From positions 1,426,001 to 1,490,000 of the forward strand of contig NZ_CP047349.1 in NCBI RefSeq assembly GCF_011045835.1: a stretch of DNA of 64,000 nt, read 5' to 3'. This stretch comes from Proteus terrae subsp. cibarius. GTDB taxonomy: Bacteria; Pseudomonadota; Gammaproteobacteria; Enterobacterales; Enterobacteriaceae. Numbering within the stretch: the first letter of the stretch is position 1; each line of letters begins with the position of its first letter. The notes under the pieces were generated by a model. That model saw nothing but the letters and a program-made list of their open reading frames with translations, was not told where the DNA came from and searched no databases. Shown here in pieces: positions 26,986 to 40,700 of the stretch. Position numbers and translations under genes: made by a program.

Positions 26986-28698
26986 ATGAAAAAAATTATA
27001 CTCTTTTTAAATTTATGGGTGTTTTTTACGCTATTTAATATTCCCATATCTTCAGCAGATGCTTCTGAAAAAGCGACTGAAATCTTTAATCAGCAACAAC
27101 AGCATAATCAAAGCCAACAAGAAGCGCTTTACCAACAATTAACACCTGAAATACCTAGTATATATTTTGATATTGGCAAATATGAAGAAACAGAGAATAA
27201 GACAGAAGAAAAGCTTTGCTTCCAAATAGAGCACATTGAAATAACAAATGCCGAAGTTATTCCCCATTGGGTTAATTTATCCCTTTTAAAAACTGAATTT
27301 ATAGGACAATGTTTGGGGGTAAAAGGAATAAACGCTTTAGTGACTCGTATGCAAAATCGGCTATTAATGCATGGGTGGATCACCACGCGTATTGTTGTAC
27401 CTGAACAAGATATTAGCCGCGGAACTTTATATCTAACAATAGTTCCCGGCATTATTCGCAATGTTAAGTTTACAAATGACTCTGATAAATACGCCTTGCT
27501 GTATACCAGTATGCCTGCACATAAAAAACAACTACTCGATTTACGAGATATTGAACAAGGGTTAGAAAATCTGCAACGATTACCGGTTGTTAGTGCAGAA
27601 ATGGAAATTAAGCCAGGTGAAAATGCAGGCGAAAGCGACATTGTGATAAAGCGAACACAATCTCGTTTCTGGCATACTTCATTGTGGATAAATGATGCCG
27701 GATCACCTGCAACAGGGCGTTATCAAGGTGGTTTAATGTTCGCACTAGATAATCCTTTAGCGCTGAGTGATTTGTTCTATTTATCAACAGAACGTGATTT
27801 AGACTTTGTTGGTAGTAAGAATAATCAAAATATTATGGCGCATTATTCAGTGCCTTTTGGCTATTGGTTATTCGATATTAACGTCTCTAAATATGATTAC
27901 TCTCAGACAGTAGCAGGCCATATTAAAGATATCCTCTATTCAGGAGAAAGTGATAGCGTTAATGCAGGTGTGTCATACATTCTCTTTCGTAATCAAAATA
28001 GTAAAACAACATTACGTTATGGTGTTCAAGCCAAAGTATTACGAAATTATATTGATAATACCGAAATTGAAATACAACGCCGACGAGTGAGCCATTGGCT
28101 AGTGAATCTCTCTCATCGTCAATATTTTAGCTTTGGGACTTTGGACGGTAGTATAAATTACCAAAAAGGAACTCGCTGGTTTGGTTCAATGGCGGCTTAC
28201 GAAGAAAAGTATCTTGATAATTACTATGCAACAGATAAAGCGAATATTTTAACGTGGCGAGCTGAATTAGATATTCCAATCTCTATTGCCCAACAGCAAT
28301 TTAAATACCAAGCAAGCTATCGCAAACAAATGACTCACGATGCATTAACCCCCATTGATCAATTTGCAATTGGTAATCGTTGGTCTATTCGTGGATTTGA
28401 TGGTGAAAGAACGCTAAGTGCAAATGAAGGTTGGTTTTTACAAAATACATTGAGTTGGCGATATCCTGCAACAGAACAGTTTATTTACCTTGGTGCGGAC
28501 TATGGTGAGTTAAAAACAAATACGGATAATCCTCGATTATTAGGTAAACATCTTGCTGGTGGTGTTGTGGGTATAAAAGGTTCGTTATTTTCATCCACAA
28601 TAAAATATGATTCATTTATTGGCACGCCATTATCTAAACCTGATGGCTTTAAAACGGATCATGTTAATTTGGGATTTAGTATTAATTTTAATTATTAA
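26986..28698 (+). CDS. cdiB: CdiB, two-partner secretion outer-membrane transporter
   Basis: A 570-residue TpsB/Omp85 transporter (ShlB/FhaC family). It has a signal peptide (cut near ISSADA), a Gln-rich linker, a POTRA region with CLGVKGINALVTRMQNRLL-like and GWITTRIVVPEQDISRGTL segments, a second POTRA, and a 16-strand barrel with the family motif RWSIRGFDGERTLS and the ending LGFSINFNY. It exports CdiA across the outer membrane. The ATG at 26986 (MKKIILFLN) is taken instead of an upstream TTG. cdiA begins 79 bases later. Confidence 0.92.
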   Translation: MKKIILFLNLWVFFTLFNIPISSADASEKATEIFNQQQQHNQSQQEALYQQLTPEIPSIYFDIGKYEETENKTEEKLCFQIEHIEITNAEVIPHWVNLSLLKTEFIGQCLGVKGINALVTRMQNRLLMHGWITTRIVVPEQDISRGTLYLTIVPGIIRNVKFTNDSDKYALLYTSMPAHKKQLLDLRDIEQGLENLQRLPVVSAEMEIKPGENAGESDIVIKRTQSRFWHTSLWINDAGSPATGRYQGGLMFALDNPLALSDLFYLSTERDLDFVGSKNNQNIMAHYSVPFGYWLFDINVSKYDYSQTVAGHIKDILYSGESDSVNAGVSYILFRNQNSKTTLRYGVQAKVLRNYIDNTEIEIQRRRVSHWLVNLSHRQYFSFGTLDGSINYQKGTRWFGSMAAYEEKYLDNYYATDKANILTWRAELDIPISIAQQQFKYQASYRKQMTHDALTPIDQFAIGNRWSIRGFDGERTLSANEGWFLQNTLSWRYPATEQFIYLGADYGELKTNTDNPRLLGKHLAGGVVGIKGSLFSSTIKYDSFIGTPLSKPDGFKTDHVNLGFSINFNY

Positions 28699-28777
28699 AT
28701 ACAAAATTAACTCAAATATTAAATAAAAAATAATAATCAAATAAAATTTTGTTGTCTTGATGGCAAGGGTCTAACAC

Positions 28778-31700
28778 ATGAATAAATTATGTTATCGCGT
28801 TATTTATAATCGTACACGACAGTTAATGGTTGTCGTTTCTGAATTAACTAAATCAAGTGGTGAAAATAATAAACGAAATAATATTATTTCATCGCCTATT
28901 CGTACATCACTTAATAGTGTGGCCTTTATTTTACTGTTAATGCAGGGATTAGTGAGTTTTTCAGCACAAGCAAGTCAAATTATTGCTGATCAACATGCGC
29001 CCCAAAATCAACAAGCAACGGTATTACAAACAAGTAATGGGCTTGCTCAAGTTAACATTCAGCAACCGAATCAACATGGTGTTTCTCGTAACCAATTTAC
29101 ACAATTTGATGTCGATAATAAGGGCGCAATTTTAAATAACAGTTTGCAAGATACGCAAACTCAGTTAGCAGGAATGATAACAGGCAATCCTTGGCTCGTT
29201 AATGGTGAAGCTAAAGTTATTTTAAATGAAATTAATAGCCAAAATCCGAGCCAATTAAATGGTTTTATTGAGGTTGCAGGCCAACGTGCTGAAATTATTA
29301 TTGCAAACCCAGCAGGGATCAGTTGCCAAGGTTGTGGCTTTATTAATGCAGTAAATACCACATTAGTTGCAGGTAATGCACTAACGCAAGATGGTGCAAT
29401 CACTGGATATGAAATTAACAATGGTAAAATTGTTATTTCAGGAAATGGATTAAATGATACAGCGAGTGATTACACGCGTATTTTAGCGCGAGCGGTAGAA
29501 GTAAACTCACGTCTTCAAGCTAATAAATTAGAAATTACGACAGGGAAAAATATATTAGATAACGAAGGTAATATTGTAAATCAAGATGATAAAGCTGAAA
29601 AACAAACTGACTATGCAATTGATGTTGCACTGGTTGGGGGTATGTATGCCAATAAAATAAAGCTTGTTGGTACTGAGCATGGTGTAGGTGTACATAATGC
29701 TGGAGAAATTGGTGCTGATATTGGTGGTTTAACTCTTAATGAAAATGGGCAGTTAGTTAATAGTGGTAAAATCCAATCTTATTCAGAATTAGATATAAAA
29801 ACAACGAGCCTTAACAATCAGGGATCTATCGTTGGTAAGCAAAACCTAAATGTTACTGTTGAAAACCATTTAGCAAATAGTGGTACGTTACAAGCTAAAA
29901 ATAATATTCAAGTTGATGCAAAAGGAACTGTTTCTCAAGCGGAAGCAGGTAAATTTCTTGCACAAGAAAATATTCAGATTGATGCTAAAAACTATTTGGC
30001 AGAGAAAAAAAGCCAGTTAGGTGCTGGCGTTGATAATAAAGGTAATATCTCAAAACCTGCAACGTTGACATTAAATATAAAGGACGAATTAAATTCTGCG
30101 GGCCAACATTTAAGTAGTAGTAATATTGCTTTTAATGCTAAGAGTATTGATCTTTCAAATAGTCATACTCAGGGTAAATCACTGCAAGTAAAAGCGGCAG
30201 AAGGCCACGTAACTTCTGACTCAGCTCAGGTTAATGCTGAAAATATAGTGCTTGATGCGGGTACTTATATCTCAAATCGTCACGGTGAAATTAAAGGTGA
30301 GACGGTTTCACTTATGGCACCTCAATTGATTGATAATACCAAGGGGAAAGTTACACAAACAGGCTCTCGTGAATTATCTTTCAATGCAAATGAGTTAAAT
30401 AATCAACAAGGTGAAATTAACGCACGAGGTGTGCTGACTTTTAACAACCAAATATTAAAAAACCAAAAAGGAAATATTCAAAGTTTAGGTAATCAATTAA
30501 TAGTAAAAACAACCGAACTGAATAACCAGCAAGGTATTATTTCTTTACCCAAACAAGGGTTATTAGCTATAGAAACCCAGCATCTTTCTGGAAGAGAGGG
30601 AACATTATTATCAGCAGGAGACTTATCTTTACAAGGTCAACTGCTTGATTTAGAAAAAGCAACAACGCAGGCTGATAATATAACTATTACTGCAACTAAT
30701 CTGAATCATGATAATGCGACCTTAAAGCAAACAGGAGATAAGACAACATTTATTACAGTTAAACAAACACTCAGTAATCAACAAGGTAAAATCCAGACTC
30801 AAGATCAGTTAACGCTTAAAGCAAGTATAATTAATAATAATCAAGGCGAAATCAGAACATTAAATAATGATCTTGCTATAACAACGCAACAAGACTTGAT
30901 CAATACTGAAGGTAAATTAATTGCAACTGCTCAGAATAAAATCGATGCAGGTCAATTAGATAATTCAAAAGGTTTTGTACAGGCTGAAAAAAATATTTCA
31001 CTTACCTTAATGAATGAGCTGAATAATCATTCAGGTAAAATTATTACGTCTGAAGATAGTCAAATCCAAGCAGGTCGATTGAACAATCAGCAAGGTGAAA
31101 TTGGTGCGAATACATTAAATATAATGTTGAGTAACGAGGCGAATAATAAAAAAGGCATTATTCTTGCTCAAGATACGCTCCATTTTACAGCAAAAGGTAT
31201 CGATAATAGTGAAGGTAGTATCCAATCTGAAAGTAACATGTGGATTGATACCAAAGGATATACATTAAATAATCAAAATACCCAGCATTCAGGCGGCATA
31301 ATTAGCCGTATTGCATTAAATTTACTAACAGGAAATATTAATAATATTCAAGGCGTTATTAATGCCAGAAAAACAATTGACTTACAAGGAAAAACAGTCA
31401 ATAACCTAAAAGGTCAAATAGCAACTGAGGCGAATTTTACTGCTGAGACTCAAGGCTGGAATAATACTTCAGGATTAATACACGCATTAAATATTACAAT
31501 AAATACTAATAAACAAAAGCTTATTAATCGGGATACACAAGATAATCAAGGTATTCAGGCCAGTCAAAAAATAAAATTAAATACGGGTGTTTTAGATAAC
31601 TATAAAGGTGATATTGGCGGAAAAACCGTATTGTTAACAACAGAAGGGCTAGATAACGGGCAAGGTATTATTGATGGAAAAACGTTAGATCTGAACACAG

Positions 31701-34700
31701 GTAAATTTACCTTGATTAACCAATTAGGAAAAATAAGTTTAACTGAAGGTGTAGATTTAAAAACGGGTGAAATTAATAATCAACAAGGGTTAATTATTAC
31801 AGGTAAAGATTTAACAATTAATAGCCATCAGCAAATAATCAATAATCGTGAGACAAAAAAGAGTGGTGGTATTGTTAGTCAAGGAAAATTAACACTAGAG
31901 AGTGGAGAGCTTGATAATCAACAAGGACAAATACTTGCTAAGCAAGCTATAAATTTAACAACCCAAACTGTAAAAAACAATACAGGTAAAATTGTTAGTG
32001 AATTATCGAGTTTAACATTTAAAGGATTATCGTTAGATAATACTCAAGGCCATCTCTTTTCTTCTAAAAATTTGCTATTAACGTTAAGTGATAAATTGGC
32101 CAATCACTTTACGAAAGAGAACGACCAAGGTATTGAAGCACAAGGGTTATTAACTATTACTAGTGGAAATATTGATAGCACCAAAGGGCGTATTGTTTCT
32201 GGTGAAAAATTAATATTAGAAAGTAGTGATCTTATTAATAAACAAGGAATTTTAGGTAGTCTGAATAATAATTTATCTATTACTAGTAAAGCAATAAATA
32301 ATGATGATGGCTCAATCAGTGCTTATGATATTACTATTAATACACAAGGTGAACATTTAAGTAATCAAAGCCAACAAAATAGTAGCCAAATTTTTAGTAA
32401 GCATAACCTTACGATTGAAAGCGGTACAATAGATAATACTAAAGGTAAATTAGTTGGTAAAAATACAATTAATATTACGAGTGATGGAGATTTAAATAAC
32501 CAACAAGGTCAAATATCCAGCACTCATTCTTTAGATATAACGACAAACAGCTTAAATAATGCTCAGGGGCAGATTTCCTCAAATAAAGCTATCACGGTAA
32601 CCTCCGATAATAATATAGATAATACAGAAGGAAAAATAGAAGGACGTGATAGTATTAGGATTGAAAATAATGGCCAATTTAATAATACATTAGGCGAAAT
32701 TATTGGGAAAAATAGTGTCAGTATTTTATCTCAGGGTGATTTAATTAACTACAAAGGGCGTTTAGGGAGTGAAAAATCATCAGTAACACTAAATACCTAT
32801 AAAATTGATAACCGTTATGGTGTTATATCAGCACAAAGTACTTTAGAGTTAGATTCCAATAAATATACTATTAATAATACTGATACTAGCCAAAGTGGTG
32901 GTATTGTTAGTCAAAAAAATATTATCTTAAAAAGTGGTGAATTAAATAATGAAAAAGGTCATTTAATTGCTAAAACTGACCTGAATATTGATACTCATCA
33001 GCAAAAAATAATTAATAATAATGGAATTATATCTGCTGATAATGGCATGTTAACGGTAGACTCAACGGCTATAAATAATATATCTGGGTTGATTTATTCT
33101 CTTAAAAACATGCTTGTTAATACTCAAGATCATGATATTGATAACAGCGATACTAAGAATAATAAGGGGATCTTGACCAAAGGAAATTTATTATTAAATG
33201 CAGGTAATATTTTTAATGTGCAAGGTAACTTAAGTGCTGAAGGCTTAGCAAAGATAACTTTTTATATATTAAATAGTGAACAAGGAAAACTTGCTAGTTT
33301 ACAAAATAATCTAACCTTAACAGGAAATCAGCTTAATAATAACAAAGGATTAGTTTACGCATCAGAAGAACTCAAAATAATACTAAAAGAGTCACTCAGT
33401 AATAATGAAACAGTTGATGAGCTAGGTATTATTAGCCATGGTAATATTGAAATTACAGCGAAAAATTTTGATAATCAACAGGGTCGTTTGATTGCCAAAA
33501 AAGATAATCAGCTATCTTTGAATGAAATTAATAATCAGCAAGGCACAATAGCAAGCCAAGCTGAAAAATTAATAGTAAACAGTCAATCATTATTTAATTC
33601 TTCAGGATTAATAAGTGCTTTTTCCTTATTGGATATTAATACCCACAAACAGAAAATAGATAATCAGCAGGGTGTAATAGTTAGCCAGTCTGACAATATC
33701 ACTATCAATAGTGGTGAAATAATCAATAATTCAGGCTTAATCACGGGAATAAAAAATGTAGAAATTAACACCCATGATCAACATTTTGATAATAGTCACA
33801 CAAAAGAGAATGGCGGTATTGTTAGCAAAGGAGAGTTAACGATCCATGTAGGTGATCTTATTAATGAAGATGGAAAAATAATATCGACAGCAAAGCAATC
33901 CCTTTTTACTCAAGATATTAATAATAAAAAAGGAAAAATAGGGAGCTTGCAAGAGAGTGTTTCTATTGAAAGTCTGGCTATTAATAATCAAAATGGATTA
34001 ATTAGTGCTAATAATAATCTAACTATTACCACTCATGATAATGAATTTGATAATAGTAACTCTTTATCTAATGCAGGTGTGATTAGCCAAGGTACACTTA
34101 ATTTATATACGGGAAAATTAAATAACCAGTCTGGATATCTATTTTCTGCAAAATCACTATTACTTAATAGTTTTGGATTAAATAATCAAAATGGCGAAAT
34201 TGCCAGTCAATCTAATGGCCTTAAATTAGTAACACAAGCACTAAATAATCAAAAAGGGACACTTTATTCGACAGGCTATTTCTCGTTAGATACTCAAAGT
34301 AATCAATTAGATAATAGTCAAACCTTGACTAAAGGTATTATTAGTAAAGGTCCGTTGATACTAAAAACGGGTGATATAATTAATACTCAAGGACGATTAG
34401 TTTCGGACGATAACGTTAATATCACAAGTGGTAAATTGATTAATAACCAAGCACAGCTTGGTAGTCAATATGGTAAGTTAAATCTGACCACAGCAGAAAT
34501 TGAAAACAAGAAAGGTGTAATTACTGCGAAAAATGACTTAATCATTAAAGCACAACAACAAAAAATTAATAACCAAAATGGAACAATAAGTACCTTAGCT
34601 AAACTGGTTATAAATAGTGGTGATTTGATTAATCACTTTGGAAAGATTGCATCTGATCAATATGCTGATATTACAGCAAAACAACTCGATAACACAAAAG

Positions 34701-37700
34701 GCACTATTGCAAGTAATAGTGATAAGCTGAAATTACAAACAAAAGATGTTAATAATAATCAAGGTCTGATTTATGCGGAAAAAGTATTAACAATTTATGC
34801 TGATGGCGAATTAAAGAATACTGATAATAAAGCAACTTCAGGTATTGTTGCTAAAGATGATCTTAACCTGAAAGTTAAACAACTTAATAATCAGGAAGGA
34901 TTAATTTCAGTAGTAGGAAATTTAGATCTAACTAGCTTTGAAAAAATAAATAACCAACAGGGATTAGTCACTATTGGGGGAAAAACAGATTTAACAACTT
35001 CCCAACTAAATAATTTTCAAGGAAAAGTCTCATCTTTGGGTTTATTAAAAATAAATCATGGTGATTCTCTATTCAATAATCGTGAAGGTAATTTAGTTTC
35101 TTCTAATAATATTTGGCTAAAAAGCGGCATATTAGATAATCAATACGGTAGCATTACTGCAAATAATGCGGTAACGATTAATAGTGCTAATTTACAGAAT
35201 AATCAAGGTACATTATATGCAAAATCGACTTTAAAAATTAGTGCTCAAAAATTAGATAATACAGAAGGATTATTACAGTCCGATGATCAGCTATCAGTAA
35301 ATACAAATAAAAAAATACTAATTAATACTAAAGGTAACGTAATTAGTGGTACGGAAACACAATTAAATATTGGTAGCTTAAATAATCAAAAAGGCCATAT
35401 TCAAGCAATTGAAAAGCTTAATATTCAATTAAATAAACAAGTATTAGATAATCAACAAGGAACGTTGTTATCTAAAAAAGATCTTTTTATTCAAGGAAAT
35501 AGTGTAAATAATAAAGACGGAAGTATTGTTAGCGGAAATAATACCAATATTACGTTGGAGCAAGGTTTTAATAACCAATTAGGGCAAGTTCAATCTCAAG
35601 GTTTGTTAGTCCTCAATGCTCAGAAACTAGATAACCAACAAACTCAAAATGATGAATTAGGACTAAAGGCAAGTAATATTCATATTTCAACTAATGAACT
35701 CCTTAACCATCAAGGTGTTATTCAGGCGAGTGAATTATTAAAATTAATACCAGCAGAAAAACTAAATAATCAAAGTGGTTTGATTTCTGCAAATGAATTA
35801 ACTATAGGTGGATCACCAAAAAATAACTTAGCCATTGATAATAAAAAAGGGCTGTTAGCTACAACGTCACAGCTTCGCTTATGGGCTGAAAATTTAACCG
35901 GCGATGGTGACGTTATCTCGGGAGGTAACAGTGAAATTCAGCTCAAGAATGCTCTTGTATTAGATGAAAATGCCACAATTAAAGCTCAAGATTCATTAAT
36001 ATTTTCTTCAGAACAAAGAATTGATAATCGTGGATTTATTTATGCAGGTGAGCAACTTTCACTGAAAGCAACAAGCTTTACTAATTATGAACCTGTAAAA
36101 AATAATGAGATCATTACAGCACGTATTGCAAGAAGTGCTGATGAGTATGAAAAACGTAATGGTGAAGTGAGTGCTAAAAATCTAGCGATTACAGTATCAG
36201 ATAATCTGCACAATACAGGATTGATTGATGCCTTTGGGGGAAAACTTTCCTTAATTGCAACGACAATCTATAACCAAGTTGGTGGTCGTATATATGGCGA
36301 TAATATTTATATAAAAAGTCAGCAATTTGATAATAGTGCGAAACTTGATGAGATTGCGCCAGTATTAGCATCTCGTGAAAATTTACAACTTTTCAGTAAT
36401 ACGATAAATAATCGTAATCATGCCCTGATTTATAGTGGCGATGATATGGCAATTGCTGGTTTTGATACCGAAAATCTGCCAGAAAGTATCGCTGCTGATG
36501 TCCTTAATAATGAAAGTGCATCAATTGAAGCAAATGGGAATTTGTTTGCCCATATTTCAGAAATTAATAATCGTGATCTCTATTTAAAAATAAGTGATCC
36601 TGAAAAAGTGTCTGAAATTCCAATGTATCAATTTGGTGTTGATTACAGTAGTGATAAATTTGACGCTGATGATGAAAAAATTTGGTACAACATCAATACG
36701 CGTGAACATTTATTACATGTTAATGGTAGACAATATAAAGATTTTTATGAATTTAAATATAATATCGTTACAGAAGAATCTAAATTATTACACCGTGATC
36801 CCGCATTAATATTAGCGGGCAAAGATATCACTCTAAAAGGTGATAATTTAAATAATATAGATAGCCATATTATTGCTGGCGGAAAACTGATTATTGATGA
36901 AATGCATATTAATAATCAGGAAACTGCTGGGCAACATATTGAATACCATGAAGGTACAGCAATAAAGCATAAACGCCCAGGTAAGCGTAGAGGAGGTAAG
37001 AAAAAAAGTAGCTCTACTTCACATTCTCAATATGGGCCGTTTGAAGTGGTTACTGATTTGCCATTGGGCTTATTAGAATATAAAGAAAACAGTAATCAAA
37101 CGTCAGATAAACGTCCAGAAGCAAGTAAAACTGATGAAGTTATTATATCGGCTAAGCCAAGATTTGGTCTTCTAACTATTAAAGAAAAGAATATTGATGT
37201 TCATACTGAAAATATTGCTTCTATTACCTTAGATAAAAGTACCGAAAAATTAGCTAATGAATTGTCGTTAACACAACATCAAGATAATTTATTGACTGAA
37301 CAAAATGATTTTATCTTATCAGGGAAGATAGAGACAAAAAAACTTGATGGAACTATTGAGCAAAAAACAGCTGAAAATAAAGCTTTAAAAGTAGGTAATG
37401 AAGTCTCTATTACTGAAATTAAACAAACTGAAATTAATCAGCCAAAATTAATCCTACCTGAAATAAAACATGTAGATAAACAGCCTTTAGTGCAACAGCC
37501 TATTGGTAAAATTATTACAGTACCTCAATTAGATAAACCAACAGAAAATAAAACTATTGAGGTTAATATTCAAACAGTAGCACCAATATTGAAATTACCT
37601 GAGAATCGTTTATTTAACTTAAATAAAGGAACAGATAGCCAATATATTGTTGAAACAGACTCTCGTTTTACCAATAAAAGAGAGTGGTTAAGCTCAGATT

Positions 37701-40700
37701 ATATGCAGAATGCATTATCTGTTGATCACAATAATACACATAAACGTATTGGTGATGGTTTCTATGAACAACGCATAGTACGCGATCAAATTATCCAATT
37801 AACGGGTAATCAATATTTAGATGGGCATAATGATAATGAGCAGCAATATCATGCATTGATGGATGCAGGTATTCGTTTTAGTGAAGAGTTTGGTATTAAA
37901 CCGGGTGTAACACTAACACCAGAACAAATGGCAATGATCACGGCTGATATGGTGCTATTAACCAGCAGGGAAATCACTTTACCTAATGGTTCCGTTGAAA
38001 AAGTGTTGGTGCCACAAGTTTATGCCAGAGTATTACCTGGTGATTTGCAAAATAGTGGCGCATTACTTTCGGGTAGTGAAGTTATTTTAAATAATATTCC
38101 AGAGCTGAAAAACCAAGGTACTATTTTAAGTAAAAATGGATTACAAGCATCAACAGATAATTTAATAAACCAAGGTCTTATAAAAGGAAAGACGGTTGAT
38201 TTAACAGCGTTGCATGATATTAAAAATGAGGGTGGCCAAATTGCAGGGCAGAGTCGCGTTAATTTGCAAGCCGGTGATTCTCTTATTAGTACTGCAACAA
38301 CAAAGGGTGACGAGACTAATCAATGGATAAATCGTGGTGCTGCCATTTATTTAACTGAGCCTGATGGCGAAATTGCATTAAAGGCAACACGTAACTTAGA
38401 ACTGACGGCAACAGATATTTTAGCCGGTGGTAATAGTCGAGTTTTATTAAATGCAGGTGAAAATATTGAGTTAGGAACTATCAATACGGTTCGCCAAGAA
38501 AATATAGATTGGGATAGTAAAAACTATCTGCATAAAACGACGCAAGAAGAGATAGGCTCTCGCCTTTATGCGGGTGATATTACATTGCAATCAGGTGAGG
38601 ATATTCATCTTACAGCAACAGATATTCAAGCAACAGGACTGTTAGGATTACATGCAGGTAATGATATTTCGCTAAATAGTGGTTACTCCTCAATTGATCA
38701 AATTGCCCATAGTGTCACAAAAGACAAATCGTTTGGTTCATCGGAAACACGCACTACGCATGCTGAAATTCATAATAAACAAGCAACAGGCTCTCTATTA
38801 AAAGGGAATGAAATTTCGGTTTCTGCAGGCAATAATTTAACGGCACAAGGCAGTGAAATTATAGCAACACAAGATATTAATCTTGATGCAGGTAATCAAT
38901 TATCACTAACAACGGCACAAGAATTAGAGTTCCAATCTTATGAAGAAAAGATCAAAAAATCAGGGATTGGTGGTACTGGCGGTATTGGTTTTACCGTCGG
39001 AAAATCAACTTTTGAACAACTGAATAACAGTGATGCGATTACTTATAAAGGCAGTGTAATCGGCAGTACCGAGGGCAATATTCGCATAAATTCGGGTGAT
39101 AATCTCACTATAGATGGCAGCGAAATGATTGCCAAAAAGGAGATATCTCTTACTGGGGATTCTGTTGATATTTCTTCTTCTGAAAATAGCTATACCGAAT
39201 TAAGTCGAACCAAAAGTAAACAAAGTGGTGTGACGGTTGCCCTAAGCGGTACGGCAGGAAGTGCCATTAATGGCGCTATTGCAGGATACAAAGCCGCCAA
39301 AGAAACTGACGATAGCCAAATTAGTACCTTACAAAGTATCAAAGCTGGGCTTTCGGGGGCTCAAGCAGTGGGTGCTGTAGCGTTAGATAATGCCCAATCA
39401 GGTACAGATAATGAAAGCACAACATTAATTGGCGCTAATGTTTCTTATGGTAAAAGCTCGTCTGAATCAGAAACCATACACCAACGAAATATTGCTCAAG
39501 GCAGTAGTTTAAGTGCAGGTGAAAACCTCTCTATCACCGCAACAGGTAAAGAAACAGGCGATATCACTGTTACGGGCAGTGAACTGCAAGCTGGCAACGA
39601 TCTCTCGTTGATTGCTACCCGTGATATCACTTTACAGTCAGCACAAAACCAAGAAACAACAGACAGCAAAAACGAAAGTAAAAGCGCTTCTGTTGGCGTT
39701 GGTGTGACAGTGGGCTCTGGCGGTGTTGGCGTTAACATTAATGCCAATGGTAGCCGAGGTAAGGGATTTGAAGAGGGCGATCACACCTATTACACCAATA
39801 CGACGCTAAATGCAGGGCAAACTCTCACCTTACAAAGTGGTCAAGATACAACCCTAAAAGGCGCACAAGCTCAAGGTGATAAAGTTATTGCGAAAGTGGG
39901 TGGGGATTTACATCTTGAAAGCCAGCAATCCATAGATGACTACAAGTCGAAGCAATCGAGCGAAAGTGTGGGTGGTAGTGTCAATGTGATGGGCACACCG
40001 GGAGGTTCAGCCAATATCTCGTTTAGTCGCGATAAAATGGACAGTAAATACCGTTCAGTGGAAGAACAAACCGGCTTATTTGCAGGCAATCAAGGATTTG
40101 ATCTTACCGTGGGTAAACATACCCAGCTTGATGGTGCGGTGATCAGCAGTAAAGCTGATGCAAAAAATAATCAGTTAGATACAGGTACATTAGGCTTTAG
40201 TGATATCCATAATTACGCAGAATATAAAGTTGAGCATCAATCTGGTGGTGTAAGTACTTCAGGTGGCGTTGAAGGGAATATGCTGGCGAATATGGGCCAT
40301 GCATTAGCTATGGCAGGCAACCATAGTGATAGCGCTGAAAACACCACTCAATCTGCGGTATCACAAGGGACATGGACAGTGCGTGATAGCGACAATCAAC
40401 AGCAAGATATCGCGCAATTAAGCCAAGATACCGATAATGCTCACAGCACGTTAAATAAAATCTTTGACAAAGAAAAAGAGCAAAATCGCCAACAAAAACA
40501 ACAGTTGGTGGGCGAAATTGGGGCGCAGGTTATCGACTTAGCAACCACGGTGGACACTATTCGTGGTACGAACCAAGCGAAAGCTGATTCAAAACTCGAT
40601 AATCTTTCTGATACGGCTTACGACAATCTCTATCAAGCCCTTTCAGAAACTAACGATAACGTTACTGAGCGTGATATTCAAAATCACCTCTTCCAGCAAG

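Noticed and set aside
29800-36000. Repetitive DNA that could be taken for a repeat array
   Set aside because: The periodicity comes from degenerate FHA-1 protein repeats inside one open frame; there are no exact DNA repeats and spacers, so it is not CRISPR.
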